From Perkinsus olseni (lineage: Eukaryota > Perkinsozoa > Perkinsida), in the NCBI GenBank assembly GCA_013115125.1, contig JABANN010000520.1, positions 1-23,482 of the forward strand: a stretch of 23,482 bases of DNA, in the 5' to 3' direction. Position 1 is the first letter of the stretch, and every line of letters starts with the position of its first letter. Shown here in pieces: positions 7,181-16,970 of this stretch. The notes beneath the pieces were generated by a model, which did no database searches, was not told the DNA's origin, and worked only from the letters and a program-made list of their open reading frames with translations. The translations under genes and the position numbers were made by a program.

Positions 7181-10100
7181 ATGCCACCTAGGAAGGTCGC
7201 TGCCAAAAGCAAACCATCATCGCCAGCAGCTCAACGCAAGAAGAGCGAGGAAGAGGAAGTTGAAGTGGTTGTTGAGAATGACGGCGGCAAGGCGGGTGCT
7301 GTTGGTGCGGAAGGAGGCGAGGAGACGGTGGAGGTAGTAGTACATGGGCAGGATTATGAGGTATATCATTTATGAATACTGAGAAAAACGGTTTCATGCA
7401 AATAGCGTTGCAATTATCGCGGCGGAGCGAAGCTGGTCATTTTTAAATACCTGTTGTCTGGCAATTCATCTTGATGGTGAGATGACTTTCATTTAACGAT
7501 TGTTGTTTCATCTCCTTGTCGATCCATCAGTATTAACAGATTTATTTCATCGGGAGTTATTATAGTACAGGGTCACGCCGACTGGAAAACACGGACGAAA
7601 TAACACGCCGTCTCAATGACGTCTGAAGATGCGGTAGACCATCATGATGTACCAGGCTGTCAAACTCAATGGTTGAATTCGCAAATTCTGTACCCGATTC
7701 TGTATACCGGTTATTAAATACTGTCGTAGTTGTCGTGATTTTAGATATCTTCGAGTGAGCCGACGAAGGACGTCGAAATGACACCGGTGGAGTTGGTGGA
7801 AGAAGCGGAAGGGGAGGAGAAAAGAGAAGAGGCGGAGGAAGTTAAAGAAGTGGGATTGAAAATCTTGGCTGTGCGCAGAGATATTTTCTTAGGAGGTCCC
7901 AGCGGAGATGAATGATTTTGAGGAAGATACTCGTCCACGTGTGACGGAAATTGGGAAGTTTGGGAGCTTCGATTCGACGTTGGATACCTATTTTGGCTTT
8001 GGCGGGTTGCTGGGCTCAAACTCGACCGAGGGCTTCCAGTATCTACTGAGCGGTGCCAGGAGCAATATTGGGGTGAAGGGAGGACGTCGGGGTATCTTTG
8101 CATTTGAGGTGAGCATGCTTCAACCTTCTCCAGTCGGATATTTTGGAAAATTAATTCCCTAATTCCCGGGGGTTAATTTTTTGATAGGAATCTTGGGGTG
8201 CGTATCTTCGAGTTTTGTCACCTCGGATACTACTGGATGTAGACGCGTGATCATGATCGTTTTAGCGAAGGAATCTTGGACCATTCCGCGGTGGAATGTG
8301 AGCATGAAAGATGCTTCCCTATTGATTCAGTGTGGAAAGATTCTTATAGGGAAGCTGCGTCTTTTCTTGAGGGCTCGCATTTGTGGGCGAGGTGTGGTAT
8401 CTTGTCAGGTTAAAATCGCTGAGGTATTGACGCCGATGGACTCAGCTTGTAACAGGCAAGCCTATCTCCCTCTCAATAAGTAGGTGGGGAAGGGAGGATT
8501 CGATAGAGAGCAACGAACGCTTTCTGTGGTGTCCTGAATCTGTGGGTTGGGTACCAACTCATGGTCATAGTGCTCGTGCTGAGTGGTACGCGAACTCAGT
8601 TCCCAGTGAGAAGGAACCGCAAGGTTAGTTGGCTCGTCAGGAGTCGACGGAATCTTATGAGTAACGCTGTATGAAGGAGGGAAGGGAAGTCCTGAACGCA
8701 ACTGGGTTGGGTTTGCCAGCGCTGAGATCTCAGCGACGTCGGACTGAGGACTTCGTTGGTGAAGTCGAGGTGAAAGAGACCGCGAAAGGAAGTTTTTAGC
8801 CTTGTCTCGGAACCGGTATGTCGGTTCAAGATGCATCTTGAGGTCGGTCTGTGTCGCTCGCGAGGACACTTAGTAGAAGGGAGATCGATATCTTCCGAGG
8901 AGGGCTCTTGGGTCCGGGGGAGAGAGTATCTTTCGCTCACCTGAGTAGAAGACAGAATAGGTCCAACATGATGCAAAGCGTATCTTTTTACTAACCATCT
9001 GCACGGCACCTGTAAATAGCCAGGATTAGCGTCCGAAGCAAGATGTACTCACGGAAGATCCGACGGTCCCAAAGAAGATCCGAAGGTGTGGTATGGACCA
9101 CGGCGTGATGCTAGAGTTCACAGGCCTCAACTAACTCTGGATGGAGCACACCCTTCACTCGGCGACGTCATTCCTCAACGCGTTAGTTCTCTGATACTTT
9201 CGGATCGGAATCTTTCAGAATCTTCACTCCGATCACCATTCACTGGGAGGTTGCAGCCGTAAGTCAGTAGCCACTGCGATTGATATCTTATCGCACTGCG
9301 AAGCTTTTTCTCGGAGGATATGCTAGGTGAATTATCCCTCTGCTCGCGGACTAACCGCATGAGGCATCCCATGATGATAGTTGCAATTGATCAACCGGGC
9401 GCGCGCGATATTGGCCGAGATTAAGTGATATGAAAGTCTTCTCAGCAAGCTCTTCGAAACGGAGGCACTGTAGTCACGCAGCTCAAGGACCCCGCGGTAT
9501 TATTAGTAATTTGAGGAATTGCAAGATAGCAAGATAGCAAGGCACTCAGCTGGCAGACAAGGAAGGTTCTCAATTATCTATTGATTGGGAACAGCAAGAG
9601 CAGTTTCATCCCACGACGACTGTGTGTAATCGATCAACTGGCCGCGCGTGGCTGTAGCTGGTCAGAATCGGTTCAATGACAGTGGCAGAAAAGAGTTATC
9701 GGGGCCGAAAGAACTTACCTGGGAAGGGCGTATCTTACTACTGCTATGTCGTCGCGGGAGGGCGTCGTGGGTACTCCGCGGGAGTACCCTGTTCGGAATT
9801 TTCGGTTTTCCCGCCTTCGGTGGATGTTTTTTGCAAGTTACTGCGATCTTCAGTAGTGCCTCTCATCGGTGGAGAAGTTTTGGAAAATTCTGTTCTTCGG
9901 AGAATTTCTGGAAAATTCTGATTTTCCGGAGAATTTCTGGAAAATTCTGTTTTTTCGGAAAATTTTTGGAAAATTCTTTTTTTCGGAGATTTTTTGGAGA
10001 ACTTGACGAATCCATATTAGTATATACGAGAAGTACCGTAAGGCGGTCACCTCTAGTTTAAGCGGAAATTTTAGCCGTTCGCAAAATTCGTTGATATTTC

Positions 10101-13100
10101 GGAAAGTGTGAAAATTTTGAAAATTCTGCGGGCCGTCGATAGTGTCTTTCATTGGTGGGAGGAGAAATTTGCGGGAAATTTTATATTTTTTTTCCAAAAA
10201 TTCCGGAAAATTTTTCTCGAATCTATGCTGGTATAAGCATACGGAACTACGTCTAGTTCTGGGTAAAATTTCAGTGGAAAAACTTTTCGAGCGATTTTCT
10301 GATTATTTTTTTCAGCATCAGTTTGGGAGTGATGGAACTGACGGCTCGCTAGATGCCGAAGAGGTGAGGCCTGGTGGGGGCGTATCTTGAGGTCACCATG
10401 GGCAATGACGGAATTTCGTGGCGCGCGACTTTATGTTGCGACTAGTGGATGACGTGAACGGATCGTCGAAAGTCCGAGCGAGAGTTACATCGCAGACGGG
10501 ACTGCGAGTATCTTTCGCGGCGACCTTTTTCGGCTGAGGCCGGCTTGTTCGAAAGATACCGGCTGAAGGTAACATCGTTGGCACTTAGTATTACGACTTG
10601 TGGAGGATTGTCAGCAGGACTGCGGAGAATCTTGGAAAATATCTTCGAGCTCGGCTGAGGGCAGCTCGCCTAAAAGATACCAGTAGAACGTATCTTAGTG
10701 GCCCGGCTGAAAAAAACGGCGGAGCGAAGCGGAATTTTCCAGTTTTCACCATCTGGTTATTGCGAATCGTCGAACGCGATATTTCGATTAGCGCAACACA
10801 AGCAGTGGGGGGCATCTGGCCCTGCGTCCAGATGGATGATTAGGGCAAGGAGTGGTACGATCCTAAGGGAAGCACGAACGATACATGAAGCGGCTCAGGC
10901 GAGACGATGGCTGGAAACCCTTGATGAATGAAGGCTGAGGACAGGCCGACGATTTAGCCGGGGGATTTTTTCCGGGAAAATTTTTCCTGTCTCTCTGGAC
11001 GGGTCATTATAATTCACCTTGACAACACTCAACGGATCGTCAGCTTCGATTCGGAGCAGTTGTGAGGCCGCGTTTTTTTGCTGGGGAATTTATTCCGGGT
11101 GAGTTGCTCCCAGCTTTACCTTCACTTTACCGATACTTATCTACCCTTGGACGGGTGGCCATCATCCTCCGAGAGAAGCACATCGAGGAGGGCAAGGTGT
11201 GGTATTGCAATGCTGGAAGCGCACGGATTATGACCACTCACGGCACAGCGATTTAAACCTGGTTCGGGGCAGGCCGACGATTTTCGTTGAGAGATTTTTT
11301 CCGTCTCGAAATGAGAGACGGGAGCTTCCTATGGAACTGATTCATCTCCACAGAACCGATCATCAACCATCGAGGCAATAGGATCGCTATCCGGATAGAT
11401 CGACCCATGGACCTCCGTCACGGAATCAGTATTGCAAAAGTTACGGCCAATGGCTGGGCAGCATCTCCTGTCTTCGAGGCAGTTCGAAGGGACGCGCGGA
11501 ATAGAGGATACAACCTTCGGCCCTGTCAGATGGTCTCTGAGGGAGTTTCAGCGCAATCTGGAAACTATATAGTAATTCTTTGCATTACGATGATGGTATA
11601 TATCTCCTGATAATTTGGGAAGTCCTATTTTTCGCCGATGAATTTGAGAATCGTGAAAACTATAGTATTGATGACTTGTAAAAAATTTTACTTGACGGAA
11701 CGAATGCAACTCCTCTGTGTAATATTGTGGAGAGTAATTTCCACGGTTATGTTGATCGTGGTTGTCTGAAATTTCCAGTGGACTTTTTCCGTTTTCTAGG
11801 CATTGCCTTCGCGTTGGCTTCTCTACCATCGAGGGGAGTGTCTTGCTGGGCACGGACGAGCATGGTGTCGCCTTTGACGCTGGCCTGGGATATGATAGAG
11901 TTTACGGTCATCCCAAGCAACAACATGCGGGAAGATTCGCTAGTAAGCTAGGACGGCGGTTTCAGGAATTTATTTTTAGCTGATTTTCCGAAGAATTTAT
12001 GTTTTAAGGGAGAAATAAGAAGATTTTTCGAGTTTATTGGGCGTGGTTTCCGGGAAATTATAACCTTTCGAGTAGATGGTATCTCTTTCTTAGTTTTCAT
12101 CAAGCTCAACCTCTTCGTATTGGGGTCGAAAACGTAGAAAATTTTCTTCCCAATTTTTTTTCGGAAGTATTTTCACTTTTGAAGGGGAACTGCATCGTTT
12201 ATAATCGGGAAAATATTTTTCCACTTCGGAAAAAACTCCGGTCTTGTCTCATTTCATTTTACTTCAGACGGCCCTTGCGTGTGGAAGGGGACGCACACGA
12301 CTTTCATAGACAAGGCAGATTTCGGTAAATTTTCCGCAAAATTTACGGAAAATTCTGGAATTTTTTCCTCATCGTCAGGTCTTGATGACATCGTTACCGT
12401 CGTATTGAATCTAGGAGAAGATTCTGATGACCACCATTCGAATTCAATTGCTCTTTTCAAAAACGGCCAGCGAGTTACTGACCCGATTCCCATCCCAGCG
12501 GAGCTCCTGGGCAAGGACATCTTCCCGACGATCACCTTCAAGAACGTCCGGGTTGCGATCAATCTCGGACACTCTGCTGACGGACGGAGACCGGCCGAGC
12601 TGGCTGGCCTTACTCAGAGGCTGCCGTTCAGATGTCGAAGTTTGCAGCAGAGCGCGGCGGAAGATATTTCCGTTTCACCGTATTTTTCGAACCAGCCGAA
12701 GGAGCCGGAGGCGCTGATATTAGTTGGACTGCCCGATCAAGGCGTGTTCGATTTTGTGGATTATTTTATGAAGAAGAACCCGTATAAGTACACGGAGGTA
12801 TCGGACAGGACGATGTTTGAATGGTGAGAAAATTACAATCGGAATTTTTCGCGCATTTTTCGGCTTCTCTTGTAGGGGGTTCGCGTTTTCTTTTGAAATC
12901 GCCTGGATTTTTTATTGACGAGAATAATTGCGGGAAGAATTTTAACATTTTTTGCAATTTTCAGGTTGAAATCATCTTCGCTCCGCCCGCTCCGACGAGG
13001 AACGGAACCCTCGAATGACCGACCGGATTATCTTTTCGGGATTCAGCCTATCGACGAGGGTATCATACGCTCGCGCATAAGAGATTTCGCGAACTCGGAA

Positions 13101-16100
13101 CAGGATGGACGATCGATTGTAGTGACGGGGGATCGAACCTGTGCGGCAAATGGGTTGGAGGGTTTTGAGCAGATACTGGTTGAGATAAAAGGAGGGCTGC
13201 TGCAAGAGGAAAGAGCTAAAATTATGTCGAAATTTTCGGCTCATAAACGTAAGATTTATGAAATTATTTTATCCTCGTTTGAGTTACCGGGATTATTCTC
13301 CTATGTTAACACAGTGACGGTTCTTGCTTTTCGATGAACAGTAGTGCTGTGCGTGAGATTTTGCGCAGAAATTTCTCAAATTTTTCCGGAGAATTTTTTC
13401 TCATCAGAATTTTCGGAATTTTCTTTCAAAAAATAACAGGACTGGTCGTTTCTTAGGCATTGCCAGGATCTGCGTGGGAGAGCCCGACCCTGAGTACCAA
13501 AATTACGTCAAAGATTTGGTACGGGGAGAAATTGTGACGGCGAAGTCGGCGGAGCGGGAGAGAAAGATTGAGGAGTTGAAGAAGGAGTGGAAGGCGAGGA
13601 TGGTGGAGAAGGAAAGGCAGAGAAAAGGTAATAATGAAAAGCGCGGGCGCTGGGGATAGAACCTGGGTGATGTGAATGAAAAGACGTCGTAATATTGTTG
13701 TTGAAGTTGAATGAAAAATCTCAGCGGAGGTTGATTGGGCAGGAAATTTTCGATATTTTTCGAACGCATTGTATGTTTTTGAGTGATACCCTCCGCGGGT
13801 ATTGAACCTGGGTTTGCTTCTTCTCAGTCAAAGCCGCTGCCCGTGCAGCTGAGAAGGCACGCAGGGAGGCGGCTGCGGAGGCTCGTCGTAAGCGGAAGGA
13901 GGCGGCGATGAGAGCGGCCGCGGCTAAGAGGGCGGCCGAAGCACGAAAGGGTGATGAGCCGGCGACCGATGAGGCTAGCGAAAATAAAACCGCTGATGAC
14001 GTTGTTATGAACGCCCAGGAAGAAGTAGTAGTTTGGGGGATTTGTGGTATGATGAGGCTGAGCGGAAGTATTTCTGTAAGGCTGCGCTCCGCTTCGACTT
14101 CTTGGGGAATCTTTGGACTGCGGCTGAATATCCTTTTTATTTTCATTTTTTTCTGTGAAGCCAGGGCGATGTATTTGCTTCAGAAAGAGTTTTTTTCGGA
14201 AAGAAAAGATTTTCGTCATCGTATGACGATTTTTTCCCGCGGCGAACTCCCAGGGTATCTTCCTGCGTGGCGGAATGTCTTTTGTATTCATTTTTCGCGA
14301 ATTTCCGTGGCGAGAAATTTTCGTGCTTGAATTGGTGTCTTTCTCAATTTCGTGAAAAATTATTGTTTTTTGCACTCAACAATTTGTCGAATTTTCCGCA
14401 GGCCGAGAGTGAGGAGGAGCACGTGGAAGAGGTCGAGGAAGAAGAGGAGGCCGACGAGCCCGAGCCGACCCTCCCTGAGGTTGAAGTCACTGATGATGAT
14501 TTGAGGAAGGCCATGTAATAGCGGGGAAAAGGGAAATTGGGCTGTTCAATAGACTGTCTCTGTTGAATTTTGGGAGCGCTCCTGGGAGTCAGCTCGCCGT
14601 GTAAGAGTGGTTTTGAAACAAGGAGGGGCAGTCTATTTAAAACCTCGTTTGAATCGCTGAAATTTCTCAGAAAATTTTCCGGGAAGTTTTACGTTTTTTT
14701 CAGGACTGGCGGTTACTTCCGCCGCCAAAGGCTACACGATATCAGCCCGGGCAGTTTATCGGCGGGGTATCTTAGCTTCACTCTGCCAAACGCGGAAGAT
14801 TCTTTCGAGGACGGTCGCAAGGTATTTGACGAAGTTGTTTATGAGTGGGAAAAAAAGGAAGACGCTGAAAAGTGGGAGAAATTTTTACCGTTTTTTTATG
14901 ATTTTTTTTGTGTGTTAGTAAACTGGCAGCGTGGATACGGAATCGTAAGGTGCTCGAAAAGGTGCCGTCGATTACCAAGCCGAGCGAATGGTTTGAAGTT
15001 CAAAAGAACGCCTGGTCGGAGACCAAGCTGGAGTGGAGGAAAAAGCATAGGTAATGGGGAATTTATTCCGATTTTGGGGCGTTTTTACGCAGGATGGATT
15101 TGGGTTTATCGGTATCTATCATAGGCGTTTTGATAGAAAACTTGCCGTGGCAATATATCACCGCCTTCTGAGGGGTGTTCGTGCTGGGGGTCGAACCTGT
15201 GCGGGTTTGGTGATGTTAGGACGTACCTGCAAGCCGTGGCGATGAGGGAGGCGGCCGCAAAGAAGGCGGAGTCTGAGAAGGCTGCTAAGGAAGGGCAGGA
15301 GGTGAAAGCCGAGGCCTCAGCTGAGCCGAACGGTAGTACAGCCGGGGATAGAACCGGGGACCTTTGCATTACCCTGAGTCGGAATAGTATGGCGGCTGAA
15401 CGTCGGGATATCTTTTACAATTTCGTGGCGCGCGAAATCCTCGGACTCGAATCACCGTAGTCTCTGATGAGTCCGGTGTCGGAATCTCGCTTCAACCACA
15501 GATACTCCCCAAGCAGAGTCCCCTGCGGCCGACGCCGCCGCCGCTGAGTCACCAGCGTATATCGACCCTGATGACGCTGACGTGTGGGCGGTGGAGGATA
15601 TTAACGACTTGGACGGCAAGGGCACTCCGTTATACGGCAAATTTAAGGCTGAGGATTGGCAGCTGTTGAATCTGCGTTATGATCTGCACTTACTGTGCCA
15701 CGCCTTCTTCCGGGACGCGACGGCCGAGGATCCCGATATTAAGGGGATTCATAGGAGCCTTCTGCAGCACTATTATCAGACTTACTTTGCCCAGGGGCCG
15801 CCGCTGCTACCGTCGCTGTATGGCGGGAAGAGCGTGGATGAACTTTTGGATACTTTTGTGGTTGACACGATCACTGTGGGAGATGATGGGGTGCTGAGGA
15901 CCGTGCATGATATTGATACTCCACAGTCGACTTTTGTGAGGTTGGTGGAGGCTGCTAGGAGGGAGAGGGAGAAGAGGATCGAAGCTGGGGACGAGAGTGC
16001 GAGAATTAGAATTGCCCAGCCCGTCACTGCGCCACGAAATTCGGGTGGTGGAAAGGGCCCTACGGTGCGAGATAACAGGAGCAGCGGTCATCGTGGAGGG

Positions 16101-16970
16101 AAGGGAGGAGTCGGACACCCGACGAGGAAGTATGGCCAACAGCAGCATCACAATAGATGTAGTGCTGGCGGGAGGCTCGTTGGGATGAGTCAGTTAGTAA
16201 TCTTCCGTCGGGGTGATTGATTTTCCAAGATGGTGGCTTCGCAAGTGGTTGTTTTCGGGTTTCTCAGCTCTCGCAAAACTGTGGTCGTCGAGCCTCTCAC
16301 GACTAAAATGATTCTTCAGGAGTGAAATTGTTTTTCGTGTCAACTTTGATAAAGTTTATAAACTTTATATCATCTGCGCGCGGCCGTGTGATAGTGATGA
16401 GACTTTTTGGTGGACAAAGAAGCCCGGGTCGTTCTGATTATTGTTTTTTAGATTCTCGGTCGCTGCCGTCGTCGCCTGGCCCCCGCGGAGGGTATCAGGG
16501 AGCTCGACTGCCCCCAAGAGTCCATCATTATCAGCACACTTCATCAGCAGCCGGCCATCAGTAGTAGAGGGAGTATCTTAGGTTGAACATTGTCGGATAA
16601 GCGTAGGTATGGCTCGAGATATGCCAATACAGCGCCGGCTCAATCTGGATACTATGGAGGACAACAACAATATAATGCGGGGTAGGATCGACGCGGGTTC
16701 GATCCCTGCGGGCTACATTTTTTACCGTTCTCAACTGCTTTTCAATTAGCCCTGTTTTTAAAATTTCTCTCCTTTCCTAGGTACAAGCGTGGGTATGAGT
16801 CTGCTGGTGTATACGAGTATGAGGCTGGTAAACGCCAGAAGGGTGAGACTGGGTTGTTTTCTCTTCGTTTTGGGAGAGTCTTATTGTTTGGATTTTCAGG
16901 TGGTGGACCGCCGCCGGGCCAGTATTATCAGGCATCCCATCAATATGGTGGTCAATATTATCGGCAATAA
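7181..16970 (+). CDS. hnRNP U-like SPRY and P-loop nuclear RNA-binding protein
   Basis: Nineteen exons, all phases consistent, about 1121 residues: 7181-7360, 7745-7849, 7893-8108, 8409-8479, 11800-11942, 12268-12823, 12965-13118, 13161-13248, 13457-13627, 13828-14024, 14402-14514, 14704-14871, 14919-15050, 15220-15332, 15517-16158, 16452-16560, 16607-16681, 16781-16842, 16900-16970. A Lys/Glu-rich start is followed by a SPRY domain (residues about 115-345; GARSNIGVKGGRRGIFAFE, then HCLRVGFSTIEGSVLLG and IALFKNGQRV). Next is the hnRNP U P-loop kinase-like domain, but its loop reads VGLPDQGVF instead of GLPGxGKT, so it should not bind ATP normally. Then come an Ala/Arg-rich helix (about 562-627), an acidic stretch, FTLPNAEDSFEDGRKVFDEV as in the end of the hnRNP U kinase-like domain, a conserved domain DVWAVEDINDLDGKGTPLYG (about 824-975) whose name I do not know, and a Gly/Tyr/Gln tail ending QYGGQYYRQ. 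Relatives bind RNA and chromatin in the nucleus. The 42-nt intron 13119-13160 is in frame and might be retained. Confidence 0.85.
7361..7744 (+). other. First intron of the hnRNP U-like gene
   Basis: 384 nt, GTATAT to TTTAG, phase 0. GCGGAGCGAAG occurs at about 7421-7431. A minus-strand frame at 7560-7784 is unsupported. Confidence 0.6.
8202..8230 (+). repeat. 29-nt palindromic element variant
   Basis: GTATCTTCGAG and CCTCGGATAC face each other across a short centre in intron 8109-8408. A second GTATCTT at 8397 lies directly before the acceptor CAG of the next exon. Confidence 0.6.
9391..9655 (+). repeat. Pair of similar GATCAAC/GCGCG boxes about 237 nt apart
   Basis: GATCAACCGGGCGCGCGCG (about 9389-9407) and GATCAACTGGCCGCGCGTGG (about 9632-9651) lie in the same direction. 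Between them is a small GCAAGATA triple repeat near 9520-9540. They may be ends of a small inserted piece; no target duplication is evident. Confidence 0.35.
9769..9789. repeat. Perfect hairpin, 9-bp arms
   Basis: GGGTACTCC, GCG, GGAGTACCC, within the large intron. Confidence 0.8.
9853..10310 (+). repeat. Diverged tandem duplication containing a minisatellite
   Basis: AGTAGTGCCTCTCATCGGTG (9852-9871) is echoed by ATAGTGTCTTTCATTGGTG at 10138. The downstream ATATTAGTATATACG...CTCTAGTTTAAGCGG part (about 10011-10065) is echoed by ATGCTGGTATAAGCATACG...GTCTAGTTCTGGG (about 10223-10264). The unit is thus about 210-285 bp. Within unit 1, 9877-10000 is a minisatellite of about four diverged 30-32 nt units around GGAGAATTTCTGGAAAATTC, each able to pair as GAATTTC/GAAAATTC. 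Confidence 0.65.
10412..10429 (+). repeat. Intact copy of the AATTTCGTGGCGCGCGA word
   Basis: AATTTCGTGGCGCGCGAC in the large intron of the hnRNP U-like gene, 24 bases after a GTATCTT word. Confidence 0.8.
10508..10680. repeat. Two related hairpins with GTATCTT arms
   Basis: The first spans 10508-10559 with perfect 10-nt arms GTATCTTTCG and CGAAAGATAC. The second spans about 10640-10680, with ATATCTTCGAG facing CCTAAAAGATAC. Both contain CGGCTGAGG in the centre and are followed by C and a CAG- or GGC-rich tail, so they look like diverged copies of a longer form of the 28-nt element. GTATCTTAG at 10690 follows. Confidence 0.7.
10938..11306 (+). repeat. Direct repeat of a CAGGCCGACGATTT box
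   Basis: CAGGCCGACGATTT is followed after about 10 bases by GATTTTTTCCG at 10940-10971 and again at 11269-11302, about 330 nt apart, inside the large intron. Confidence 0.7.
13129..13139 (-). repeat. Reverse T-arm-like sequence in a 42-nt intron
   Basis: GGGATCGAACC, reverse complement of GGTTCGATCCC, starts 10 bases inside the donor of intron 13119-13160. If unspliced it would encode an in-frame 14-residue insert. Confidence 0.6.
13628..13827 (+). other. 200-nt intron with T-arm-like words near both ends
   Basis: GGGATAGAACC (13653-13663) lies 25 bases from the donor and GGTATTGAACC (13798-13808) lies 20 bases from the acceptor, both in reverse orientation, each followed by TGGGT. The exons join RQRK to VKAAARAAEK. 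Confidence 0.65.
15051..15219 (+). other. 169-nt intron with reverse T-arm-like word near its 3' end
   Basis: GGGGTCGAACC at 15187-15197, followed by TGTGCGGG as at 13129. The exons join WRKKHR to TYLQAVAM. Confidence 0.6.
15333..15516 (+). other. 184-nt intron carrying three dispersed motif families
   Basis: GGGATAGAACC (15345-15355) lies 12 bases from the donor; AATTTCGTGGCGCGCGA lies at 15419-15435; and TTCAACCACAGATAC (about 15491-15505), a decayed end of the 28-nt element, lies next to the acceptor. The join restores AEPNESPAAD. Confidence 0.7.
16159..16451 (+). other. 293-nt intron before the Gly/Tyr/Gln tail exons
   Basis: GTAGTG to TTTAG, phase 1, joining QQHHNR to YSRSLPSSPG. A small additional exon inside cannot be excluded. 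No dispersed motif was noted. Confidence 0.5.
16561..16606 (+). other. 46-nt intron made largely of a 28-nt element copy
   Basis: The intron starts GTAGTAGAGGGA and then reads GTATCTTAGGTTGAAC (16573-16588), with the far arm decayed to GGATAA, followed by GCGTAG. Phase 2 join: SSAAGH-Q-YGSRYAN. Confidence 0.8.
16682..16780 (+). other. Intron opening with a T-arm-like stem-loop and a T-run
   Basis: From the donor GTAGGATCGAC comes GCGGG, TTCGATC, CCTGC (a proper 5-bp T-stem with a 7-nt loop), then GGGCTACA and TTTTTT. GTAG at the donor can pair with CTAC. This looks like the 3' end of a tRNA gene with discriminator and pol III stop, placed exactly at the 5' splice site. No A box or full cloverleaf is present. 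Confidence 0.6.

Larger units (their letters stand above)
8480..11799 (+). other. Very large intron (3.3 kb) in the SPRY coding region
   Basis: Donor GTAGGT after LPLN and acceptor TCTAG before HCLRVGFS; phase 2 on both sides gives PLNKHCLRVGFS in the middle of the SPRY domain. The other introns of the gene are 42-384 nt. Inside are eight GTATCTT words, two long hairpins, a minisatellite, larger diverged tandem duplications and direct repeats, plus minus-strand frames at 8462-8869 and 8596-9009 that I do not recognise. It looks like a pile of inserted and duplicated sequence. No transposase, reverse transcriptase or other mobile-element protein could be identified. Confidence 0.7.

Noticed and set aside
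7741-8103. 120-codon minus-strand frame with Ser-rich sequence
   Set aside because: Antisense shadow of the Glu-rich and SPRY exons of the hnRNP U-like gene.
8462-9009. Two overlapping minus-strand frames (135 and 137 codons) as a mobile-element protein
   Set aside because: No catalytic motif or fold could be seen and the two frames overlap each other; kept only as unexplained content of the large intron.
13721-14375. Minus-strand frames of 141 and 183 codons
   Set aside because: Shadows of the Ala/Arg-rich exon 13828-14024, whose GC-rich codons give long antisense frames.
1559-16723. Functional tRNA genes at the B-box-like sites
   Set aside because: None has a matching 5' acceptor strand, D-stem and anticodon stem. 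The best (2116-2175 and 16682-16723) have only the 3' part and lie on splice sites between firm exons.
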